Assembly (NCBI GenBank): GCA_009823505.1
Contig: VZQC01000544.1
Span: 2,407,664 to 2,471,663 of the forward strand
Direction of reading: 5' to 3'
Source of the DNA: Rhizomys pruinosus
Taxonomy: Eukaryota > Chordata > Mammalia > Rodentia > Spalacidae
DNA length: 64,000 nt
Position 1 is the stretch's first letter. Each line of letters starts with the position of its first letter. This document shows, one piece after another, positions 33,441-46,495 of this stretch. The notes beneath the pieces were generated by a model, which saw only the letters and a list, made by a program, of their open reading frames with translations, did not search any database and was not told where the DNA came from. A program made the position numbers and the translations under genes.

Positions 33441-33734
33441 AAGAAAATTTAAGAATATTTTTATTGATTCTTTGAGAATTTTAGGCCATGAATTTTGATC
33501 ACATTCAGACTCCCTCCCCTACCTTCACCCCCATTCTGCTATATCCCCAAATCCTCCTGTCCTCTCTTATTATTTTTCTTTAAGTCCTATGGAGTCCAAT
33601 ATGCATTCCCCAAATCCTCTTGGGTGTCCATCCATCCCTGGCATCTGGACAACCTTCAAAGCATCACAAACCTAAAGAAAATGGACCCCGCCCTCTCCCA
33701 ACGGCTATCAGTTGCCAATAGATCCTGAGCTAGA

Positions 33735-33752
33735 GCTGCAGCTTCTTCTTCT

Positions 33753-33786
<34 letters not shown>

Positions 33787-33912
33787 NCCCGGCTGTCCTG
33801 GAACTCACTCTGAAGACCAGGCTGGCCTTGAACTCACAAAGATCCGCCTGCCTCTGCCTCCCAAGTGCTAGGATTAAAGTCGTGCGCCACCACGCCTGGC
33901 GTGCTGCAGCTT
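33735..33912 (-). mobile_element. B1 SINE, minus strand, with N at the 3' end and TSD
   Basis: The B1 body runs from 33,788 to about 33,901 and ends caccacgcctggc. The long poly(T) stops at an N (33,787), after which the usual gagacagggtctccctgtag part is missing; sequence was probably lost at a homopolymer. gctgcagctt lies on both sides (33,736 and 33,903). Confidence 0.85.
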
Positions 33913-34157
33913 TTTTTTTTTTTTTTTTTATTTATTTTTATTGATGCTTTGTGTATTTCATACATCATTTTCCAATTCAGTTCAGGCATATATCCCCTTC
34001 CCTTCCCTTCCACCCCACCCCTACCCATCGCAGATCGTGCATTCTGCTGTAAGTTTTCTGCATCTTTCTCTGCTTTTTTGTTTTGTTTTCATTTCTTTTT
34101 AACAATAGGTGATAATTTGTGAGTACAAGCATCCTTCATGTAAAACTGCTGCAGCTT
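33902..34157 (-). mobile_element. 5'-truncated long-type L1 3' end, minus strand, with 11 bp TSD
   Basis: This 234 bp piece (33,913-34,146) begins with poly(T) and tgatgctttgtgtatttcat, carries the reversed G-rich tract, and stops at catccttcatgtaaaac. The duplication tgctgcagctt lies at 33,902-33,912 and 34,147-34,157. It landed in the TSD of the B1, so it is the later of the two insertions. Confidence 0.9.
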
Positions 34158-34365
34158 CTTACCCACCTTCCCTGTCCATGTGGGGTTTGGTCTGACTTGG
34201 GCTTGCAAAGGTCTTGTGCAGGCTATTACATGCACTGCGGGTTCATACGTACAGCTACTCTATGGTGTCGTAACAACATGGTTTCCTTGCGTTCATCTAC
34301 AACTTTGGCACTTAAAAGGAAATAGTTTTTGGAGCAGCACTTTTCATCGGAGGTTCCTTTGTTAA

Positions 34366-34844
34366 AGTATCTGTATATCTAAGCTAAAGAGTAGCCTAGA
34401 GACCCAAGGATGCATTCTCAATTAGTAAATAGCGAATGGAATACTTACGAACCACAGGCAGAACTTCACCCAAATGAGGGCTTTACTTCATAAAAGAAGA
34501 GCGGGGATAAGTTGTAAAAATTTGGCCGACCCACAGAGCTCCCTGTGAGTTCAACTCCCCCATTTCCCCAGTCATGACATGGGGACCCTGAGTGTGTCAC
34601 AATATGCTGAATGCTTTCAGTGTGGCAGCCATTGTACGTATAGGTTTGTGTCATCATCTTACTGTAGCAGCCCCGAATAAAGCCAAGGATGCAGTTATGA
34701 TGTAATGCCGGCACTACAGTTATGATGTAATGCCGGCACTACAGCAGGATCCCAGGTTTGGAATCATTTTCTTCTTCTTTATATAAAACTCTACTAACGG
34801 TAAATACTATGTGTATCTGTGTAACTGTCTTAGCTCTGCTTTTT

Positions 34845-34846
<2 letters not shown>
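34366..34846. other. Unassigned sequence with a 25 bp tandem duplication
   Basis: An exact 25 bp unit (core gttatgatgtaatgccggca) is repeated at 34,692-34,716 and 34,717-34,741. Nothing else recognised. Confidence 0.6.
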
Positions 34847-34885
<39 letters not shown>

Positions 34886-34915
34886 ATTTTTTATTTTTAT
34901 TTTTTTTTAAGAATA
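34847..34915. repeat. (TTTC)n microsatellite followed by T-rich tract
   Basis: About nine TTTC units at 34,847-34,883 pass into a T-rich stretch. Confidence 0.95.
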
Positions 34916-34929
34916 AGCTTGGGGGAGGG

Positions 34930-35335
34930 GCTGGTGTGGTATAATTTAAATCTTTGAATGAACTGTTCCTGAAATATCGAAATCCCGGGTGTTGCAGAGA
35001 CAGAGCTAAGGATCCTTCAACTCCTCCTGTCCAATTTACATAGGGGGAAGGGATTAAGGACTCTCTGGGAAAAAGTGGTGCACTCTGGGAAGCTGCCTGC
35101 TGCGATGTTGTACAGAGCCAGGGGTCCCGAACTGAGATGAATGTAGCAGGAGCAACCTCAGGTGCTCCCATTTGCTCCATAGAAATCCCATTAAACTCCC
35201 CTTAAGCAAAATTTAGAACCTCTTTTCCTTGGCCCATCATTGAGCCTGCAGCGGGAGGAGGAGGGGTATCAAGAATGGCTGCCATGGTGTGCGTTTGAGT
35301 TAGTGCTAGCCGCTCCCATGAGAAGCGAATATTTA
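34930..35335. other. Unassigned sequence
   Basis: No repeat or gene recognised. Somewhat less AT-rich than its neighbours. Confidence 0.35.
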
Positions 35336-35341
35336 CCAAGA

Positions 35342-35512
35342 CAGCTGGAGGGACGGCTTCACATATAAAGCCACACCACCAAGGCGGAAGACTTGAATTT
35401 GATGCCTAGAACCCACATAATGGAGGGAGAGACTAAACCCTTGGGGTGTGCTTTGACAGGCACACTTCCACTGTGGCCCATGCACAAGTCCACAAACACA
35501 CTAGATTAATAA
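35342..35512 (+). mobile_element. Degenerate B4/B2-like SINE, plus strand
   Basis: The phrases agctggagggacggcttcac, gaatttgatgcctagaaccc and tttgacaggcacacttccac follow the order of a tRNA-headed rodent SINE. It ends near ttaataaatg. Confidence 0.5.
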
Positions 35513-35621
35513 ATGTAAATAATTCACATGGGTTCGTTAATTCAATTCCAGTTTTTAAAGACAGTTTCAAGAAACTGCTAGAATTTAAAATTAACTATTG
35601 GGGAAATAAGTGCTTTAAGAG

Positions 35622-35706
35622 ACAGGGATCAAGGCATAGCTCAGTGTGAAGAATGTTTTCCTATGTTGTCTGAAATCTAGATTCAATCTCAAGTACTGGG
35701 AAAAAA
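35622..35706 (+). mobile_element. Degenerate ID-like SINE with A-rich end
   Basis: The stretch ggcatagctcagtgtgaaga, then gattcaatctcaagtactgg and an A-run, is consistent with an old ID element. Confidence 0.5.
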
Positions 35707-36559
35707 AGATAGGGGTGATATTTACTTTCAGGGAGTTTAGAGAGGGAGAGTCAGATATATGTCAATTGAGTAGTTGTCCCAATAAAGGTAAACATAGCAT
35801 GATCGATAACCTCCATATAGAAGCATTACTGAATGATGAGTACTTACTTAATTGAGAGACATTTAATATAGCTGTAGTGTTCTAGGAATACTTCCTTTCA
35901 AAACATGATGATTCAAGTAAACTATAAAGGCACTAAGAAGTGTATGCTAATTAGTTCCCAACATTCAGAAAGTTTTGTTTCTTTTATTAGTGGTCTAGGT
36001 GACATCATTGTTTTTCTTTCGTTACTGAGATAACCCACATTGATCCTAAAGTAGTTTACTTACGATGGTCTCTAGCTCTGACAGCATAAGGTAGGTGAAG
36101 CCCAGAGCCCCAGGAGCCTTGATTTCCAATGGAAAGATCTCAAAGAACACAGGTGTATCATTGGCTGTTACTGAAAACAGGGATCTCACAGACAGTCTAA
36201 TCCAATGCATATATGTATTTAACTGGGAAGAAGACAGTTGGGTAAATTGGTACAGTATTATCTAAACACAAGTAGAGCATCTGCCACTCATGCATTCTGC
36301 AGGTTCGTCTTGGCCACTAAATAGACTTACAAAACACTCTTTACTGTATTATATAGTTTACTCTTAAGACCTTTAGGTGTTATTAAGTAATATATACTTG
36401 CACTAACTTATGTCATTACAAATTGTTTCACAGGGAAGAAAGTGAGAGTGTTTCACAGCTCTTTTTATGAGACTGATATTTCTTGATGTCAAAACAATAT
36501 AAAACTAGCAAAATAAAATAATCCTGTCAAAGCCTGATAATAACAGACCAATTGATCAA
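35707..36559. other. Unassigned sequence
   Basis: No recognisable gene or repeat. Confidence 0.4.
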
Positions 36560-36623
36560 GGTTTTATTTTTAATTTAATATGCCATTTATTTTGGAATAG
36601 TTTTATGTTTATAGTTTTAGGTT
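36560..36623 (-). repeat. Ancient repeat (L1M-like) flank around the EIF1 copy
   Basis: The sequence gaatagttttatgtttatag plus its continuation after the poly(A) (gaagacagtacagcctgtcc, 36,955 onward) reads like one old mammalian repeat split by the EIF1 retrocopy. Confidence 0.45.
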
Positions 36624-36902
36624 TATGGAGAAGTAATTCAGCTACACGGTGACCAGCGCAAGAACATATGCCAGTTCCTGATAGAGATTGGACTGCCTAA
36701 GGACGATCAGCTGAAGGTTCATGGGTTTTAAGTGCTTGTGGCTCTCTGAAGCTTAAGTGAGGATGTCCGTGCAATGAGTAGAATTTCCCTTCTGTCCCTT
36801 GTCACAAGTTTAAAAACCTCACAGTTTGTATAATGTAACCATTTGAGGTCCACTTTTAACTTGGACTAGTGTGACTCCTTCATGCAATAAACTGAAAAGA
36901 GC

Positions 36903-36949
<47 letters not shown>
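36624..36949 (+). pseudogene. EIF1 (SUI1) processed pseudogene, 5'-truncated
   Basis: The last 34 codons of translation initiation factor eIF1 are readable without a break: EVIQLHGDQRKNICQFLIEI followed by GLPKDDQLKVHGF and a stop at about 36,730. A 3' UTR of about 170 bp follows, with an AATAAA near 36,885, and then a pure run of 46 A (36,904-36,949). The ending KDDQLKVHGF fits EIF1 better than EIF1B. It lacks introns and about two thirds of the coding region, as expected for a truncated retrocopy. Three changes from the residues I expect (Q to H, V to I, A to P) suggest it is not functional. The long pure A-run suggests a fairly recent insertion; I found no clear TSD. Confidence 0.92.
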
Positions 36950-36952
<3 letters not shown>

Positions 36953-37009
36953 GTGAAGACAGTACAGCCTGTCCTTGTACCCTCATCCAGTTCTATACAT
37001 TGCTAACAT

Positions 37010-38160
37010 TTTGTTCAAGGTCTTTTAAAGTAAATACAGTTGCCTGTAACTCAGGTCTACAAAAGAAAAGTTTTCTCTCAGAGAAAACACCTGAAAATTG
37101 TGTGGCTTAAATTCGGAGCCAGGAAGAAGCCAGTCAAACATACCTGATTTCTGGAAGAGCTCTGTTAGAGCAGTATCAAGACTTAATAGTGATGAGCAGA
37201 TGTTGATTGAATGAGAGAAACAACATGATGGTAAATTCAGATTATGATAACTGTACTTCTATCATATCTCTGGGACATCAAACATGCCTTGGAATTTCAG
37301 TTCTGTCTGCAGAGCACAGTATCTATATCTGTTTGACAAGACGAAAATCCTCTGATGTTTTTCAGCTTATCTCTGTTTATCTTTGGCTTAGTGTAAGCAA
37401 ATAATTTACATATTCGACACACTCCATGATGAAAGCATTCCTTTCTGTCCTCAGGAACCATGTGAAATGTATCTTTTGCCTTTGAGATATCTTAAAATAT
37501 ATTTGGAATTAAAACACTCTATGTATTATTTATATGTACAGCATGCAAACTGAGTATCACTAATACAAGAACTGAAATCTAAAATGCTCCAAAATATGAA
37601 ATATTTCAAATGTCAATATGAAATCACAGCGGGAAAACTCCATACCTGACTTTACAGATGAAATGCAATCAAAATGCCAAGATTTTTAGACACTATAATA
37701 AATTTCCTTCAAGCTATGTGTATAAAGTATAAATGAGACATAAATTATCTTTATATTTATCCTTGTGTCTTCATGCCTAATATATATCATTATATGTGTA
37801 CAAATATCACAAAAGCCAAATCTCCTCTGGTTCCAAGTACCTTTCACAGTAGAAAATCAATCCATATCTACCATATTTATATCTACATAAGCTGTATAAA
37901 TGCAGTGTAGAACCGATCAACAATTTAGAAGACCATTTAAAAACTATGAAAAGAACAGCAATAACTGTAGGAACATATTACAAAGGTGGCAATTTGTACC
38001 ATACTGACATCTTGCTCCTGGGAGAAACTACCAAGTTTGACTATTTGTGAAAAGTGCTGTTGAATATATGATGGGTTGTGAGACCGAAACTATGGCAAAA
38101 GTTAGTGATAAGCTTGTATTTCATTTCTTTTTTCCAAGTCTTAAGTTGTTTAAAAGAAAT
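37010..38160. other. Unassigned AT-rich sequence
   Basis: No gene or repeat recognised. Confidence 0.4.
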
Positions 38161-38162
38161 TT

Positions 38163-38338
38163 GAAGCCCAGGGGTGGTGGCCCACACCTTTAATCCTAGA
38201 ACTTAGGAGGCAGAGGCAGGCGGACTCTGTGAGTTCAAGGCCAGCCTGCTCTACATAGCAAGTTCCAGGACAGCTGGAGCTACAGGGAGACACTGTCTCA
38301 AAAAAGACCAAACAACAACAACAACAACAACAACAAAA
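38163..38338 (+). mobile_element. B1 SINE, plus strand, with (CAA)n tail
   Basis: It starts gcccaggggtggtggcccac and ends ctgtctcaaaaaagacc, then (CAA)n at about 38,308-38,336. No TSD identified. Confidence 0.9.
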
Positions 38339-38549
38339 CTCGAAACACCTGACCTGACTTATGAGTTCATTTAATGTTCCTTTCTTCTATTCATTTTGTC
38401 TTCACTTTTATTTATTTTTTATTGTTTTTTTATTTGTTAATTTTTTTAGGGATTCTACAATATAAGAACACAATTGTTTTCAGATCACATTAACATTGTT
38501 CAGTTTGCCATACAATTAGGTAATTGGTGCTAGCATCCACAGATGAGGG

Positions 38550-42542
<3,993 letters not shown>

Positions 42543-42599
42543 TTCTGGTCTAGGTTTCTACTTCTGTAGTTATGCTTTTATTAATTTCTCTTTCTAGGT

Positions 42600-43747
42600 G
42601 CCTGGGGATGGTTGCTCCTTTCTTCTGTTCTTTAAAATTGCTTCAAATATTCTCTGAAGGGCTGGTTTTCCAGACATGAGTTTTTTCATCTTGTTTATGT
42701 CATGGAAGATTTTTCGCTCTCCTTCAACTATAATCGGGTTGGCATCTATAGTCCTTTAACACTGGGAATACTTTGCTCCACGTTCTTCTTCCTTTCATAG
42801 CTTGCACTGAGAAGGCAGTTGTAATTCTGATAGGTTTCCCCTTATATGTAACTTGTTTTTTTTTTTTCTCTTGTGGCTTTCAGAATTTTGCCTTGTTTTG
42901 GGCTTCTAGCATTTTAACTATGATATGGCATGGAGAATTTCTTTTCTGATCTTGTCTGTTTGGAGTTCTATGTGCTTCTTGTATTTGTATTGGTTTGTCT
43001 TTTTTTAGTTTGGGGAAATTTTCATCTATTATTCTATTATTCTTTTGAAGATCTGATCAATACCATTCTCTTGGGATTCTTCTCCTTCCTCTATTCCTAT
43101 GATGTGGAGGTTTGATCTTTTCATAGTGTCCCACAATTCCTGGTTGTTCCACTTTTGTGTATTTAAAAATTTTTCATAATCTTTACTTGAGGTTTTTAGT
43201 TGTTCTGTGTTATCTTCTTCCAGGTCTGATATTCTTTGTTCTGCTTCCTCCATTCTACTTCTGAGGCTTTTTCCATTCCTTTCCTCTTGATTGGATGAGT
43301 GTTTGATTTCTTTTTTTTTTTTCATTTCTGATTTCTTTAGTATTTCCACTTCCTTTTGGAGCTTCTCAATCTCTTCCTGTAGCTCTTTGCTTTGCTGGGT
43401 GGTTTCCTTTTCTTTTTCAACATGGGATCTTTTCAGCATTTCCACTTCCTTCCAGAGTTTATCATTCTCTCTCTCTAGGTCCTTCTTGAGTTTTTCATTT
43501 TCTGTCCTTAGTTCTCTGACTTGTTCTTTATAGTCTTTGATTTCTTTGAGTATGTCCACAGTTGTTCTTCTAAGATCTTGTCCTGGGCCATCCCCAGGGA
43601 GATCCCACTGTAGGAATCTCCCACAGGGTTTGTAGAGCTTGGTGTGGAATTATCCTGCACCTTTCCCATTTTGTCCCTTCTTTGTGTCCCTGGCATGTGG
43701 GGTTCTCTTTGCCTGTATTCCAGTGCAAATCCCAAATGCTTCTTCAC
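42600..43747 (-). pseudogene. L1 ORF1, broken
   Basis: ORF1 codes for the trimeric RNA-binding protein of the L1 particle. The head frame (43,747-43,508) gives 79 residues sharing KVQDNSTPSSTNPVGDSYSG with the copy at the window start. The next frame (43,559-43,029, 176 residues) is a long coiled coil rich in Glu, Lys and Leu (for example LRTENEKLKKDLERENDKLW), passing into an RRM-like entry reading MKRSNLHIIGIEEGEE. Past 43,029 the C-terminal domain is still recognisable as PIQIQEAHRTPN-like and WSKVFPVLKDYRCQP-like segments, then KPALQRIFEAILKN near 42,650, but in shifted frames. Confidence 0.9.
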
Positions 43748-43925
43748 TGTGCTGAAGGCTTGTTTTGCTTGCCTCCTTCAGTTGCCTTCATTGTTTGTTT
43801 GTTTGGTTTTTCTCCTTGCTTATGGAGTGTTGATTTGTGTAAGTTTTAGGCTTTCTATTGGAAGTCTAACTTACTCTTCCCTTTCTGTTCTGAAGGTTCT
43901 TCAAAGAATCCATTTGGACACTCCC

Positions 43926-44985
43926 TGGGATGATTGTAGAAGCATTTGGAACTTTGGGCTAGGAAAACTATTGAGTGCTCATAGCTTAATGGGCTGTAGT
44001 TGGAGAACTGGGAGGATAAGAATCCTGAGAGAAATGCAGGCAATGGAGGCCTGGCTTCTAAACTTCCAGAGGGAAGTTTGATAGTTCACCAAAGTCTCTC
44101 CCAGAGTTGTCATGTGATATATTTGAAGTAAGAATCTGTGTGAGAGCATCTGCTTCACTGGAATAACAGAGATCTGGTTAGCTGGGACTGACAGATGAGC
44201 TGTGATTAATAACAGAGTAGCATCATTTAGGCAGAAATGTTCTGGGAAGTGTTTCTCAAGGCCATCACACAAAATCTGTGGTTCAGAGGGAGCCAAGGCT
44301 GCATCTCAAGCTAGAAGTCCAATTTAGCAGTAAGAGTCTCCCACATGGTATTGGTTTTGAAGAAATGAAGGGGTCATGGGTAATAGAATTGGCGCTGTCA
44401 GTGGTAAGGGGAAGCTATTGGTTAATGTGTAGCTTCAGTTCCAGTGGAGACCTCAACATATTGGTGATGCCAGGACCATGGGATGTACACCAAGAACAGC
44501 AGCAGGTATGTAGTGAAGCCAGACTGAGTCTCTAAGATAAGCTGTGTGTTCTACAGATGGTGGGGCCAGAGAGCTGGGCCTTCCCAAGGTCTTTGGAGCA
44601 AAGAAGGTCATGAGTGGGCCCATGTTGGACACTGGGCTGTTTATATTACTGGATGTGGACTTTGATCTGGTTTGATTATAACTATGCCCTGGTTCTTTCC
44701 TAGAATAAAAAGGTATAAAGCTTGAACTTTTTAATTTACAGAAGACTACGGTTAAGAGACTTTGGGTTTTTAAAAGATAACTTGAAGTTTTAAGCCAGAA
44801 TTTTTAAAACACTATGAGATTTCATTTTTAAAAGACTCTCTTTTATACTATGATATTAACATTAGATCTTGGGAATGAGAAATGAAAAGTATGTTTTATA
44901 GTGGTGGTTGATGTGTTTGTGTATCAACAAAGGGTTTATTGAGTTGTGTATTTTTTTCCAACTTGAGGAAAAGTGGAATCACTTG
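43926..44985 (+). repeat. Rodent dispersed repeat, unnamed, part 1
   Basis: The text gatgattgtagaagcatttg, gaactttgggctaggaaaac, gatctggtttgattataact and ctttcctagaataaaaaggt has the sound of a high-copy rodent repeat, possibly LTR- or ERV-derived. I cannot assign the family. No coding frame of note. Confidence 0.45.
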
Positions 44986-45345
44986 GGAAGAAGTAACTTT
45001 GGTTGAGGAATTTCCTTCATCAGGTTGGACTATGTGCACAAATTGGTCTGTGAGAAATTTTCTTAATTGCTAATTGATAGAGGAGGGCCCAGCCCATTTT
45101 GGGCAGTGTTACCCCTGAGCAGGTGGACCTAGGCTGTATAAACAAAGCTAGCTGAGCAAACTGGAGGGAAGTAAGTCAGGAAACAGCATTCCTCCATAAT
45201 CTCTGCTTCAGTTCTTGCCTCCAAGATCCTGCCTTGAAGTCCTGCCTTGGCTTCACTTGAGGATGGACTATAAAGCTGTAAAATAAAATAAACCCTTCCT
45301 TCCTCAAGCTGCTTATGCTTATCACAGCAACAGAAACCAAAGCAG
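44986..45345 (+). repeat. Rodent dispersed repeat, unnamed, part 2
   Basis: The phrases gagggcccagcccattttgg, acctaggctgtataaacaaa, cattcctccataatctctgc, aataaacccttccttcctca and tatcacagcaacagaaac are shared with 46,313-46,495 and 49,470-49,630, so this is a family with at least two members here. Confidence 0.55.
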
Positions 45346-46310
45346 AGCACAAGCCATATATATTATTTAATTTCATAAATATATCAGTATTTCTGAATAT
45401 GTGGAGCTAGATCTCTAAATGAAAAACTAAAGGAAGACAAGGTAATTTTAAAATACTGTTCTTTGTGATTTTGAAATAATCCTCTAAAAGGAACTGCAAA
45501 AATTATAAATGAATAAAATCACACTGCTTTTTGTAGCCCTTGTCTTCTGTTCTTTTTTTCCTTGAGCTTGAGCCATTTTGCATTCTGTTCCTTACAACTC
45601 TTTCCAATAGAATGGTTTCACATTGCTTGTAGCATGTGTTTGGCTCCTGAAGAAATATTAGAATAGTTTAATGGTAACTAGCTATGCTGCAAGCTGAGAT
45701 TACTGAGGCAGAACCAGATACAATTGTTCAGAGTTGTGCTTGGGGAATGAGGTTGTCTGGATGTTTTAAGTTTAACTTCATAGTTTTGGCAGTGACCGAA
45801 GGTAGTGGTAAAAGACTGTCTTAGAGAATGACAGAATGAAGAAACTGCTGCTTTGGAGTTCAGTTGTAGTTCATTTGCTGGTAATTTCCATCTTATTCTC
45901 AACTAACTATTTTAGTTTGGGGACTTACAGAGTTCTGAGAAGGACACAATAGGTCAGGCTTAACAAACTGCCTGTAGAGAGTTAAATGTCCCTGAGAAGC
46001 AATGCAAGTTTGCTGTGAATATGATACAGAGCCCTACTATTTATTCCTGGATGTTTTACTGTTGTATTTTCAGGCCCTTACTCCTCTTCTTGCCATAAGG
46101 GAAACTCTACTTGCAATAAATAACCCCATAATGTCCAAGAGGAGTTTGTAAAATTGACTGCTTTTCTTCACCACAGATATTTATATTCTAAGACATACTC
46201 CAAACTCCATAGCAAAAAATTGTACAACAACCAAGTCTTAAAAATTTTGTGTGGTGATAGTGAAAACCAGGTCTTAAGCCTGAAAAGAATTTTGTGTTCT
46301 TTATAGCTCA
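45346..46310. other. Unassigned sequence
   Basis: No recognisable gene or repeat in almost 1 kb. Confidence 0.4.
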
Positions 46311-46312
46311 CT

Positions 46313-46495
46313 CTGATGGCTAATCTTGGTTTTCAGTTGGACACACCCGGGAGGAGGCAATCTCAATTAATGAGCTTCCTGCATCAGGCTGGCCTGTGGG
46401 CATGTCTCGGGATATTTTCTTGATTGTTAATAGACCTAGGAGATTCCAGGCCATTGTGGGTGGTACCATCCCTAGGCAGGTGACCTGGGCTGTAT
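46313..46495 (+). repeat. Rodent dispersed repeat, second copy, left part
   Basis: Begins ctgatggctaatcttggttt and runs through ccattgtgggtggtaccatc and tgacctgggctgtataagaa before the L1 insertion. The rest of the family sequence returns after 49,094 and 49,470. Confidence 0.6.

Larger units (their letters stand above)
33455..34365 (-). mobile_element. Rodent Lx-type L1 3' UTR, minus strand, split by two nested insertions
   Basis: The parts 33,455-33,740 (tttttattgattctttgaga, then gactccctcccctacc) and 34,158-34,365 (cttgggcttgcaaaggtctt) follow the usual reversed 3' UTR order of an older rodent L1. A B1 and a young L1 3' fragment sit between them. Confidence 0.75.

Noticed and set aside
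36871..37110. 79-codon frame with a poly-Lys run
   Set aside because: The Lys run is the translated poly(A) tail of the EIF1 retrocopy.
43644..44081. 145-codon plus-strand frame
   Set aside because: Antisense to L1 ORF1 and 5' UTR, and then runs into a dispersed repeat.
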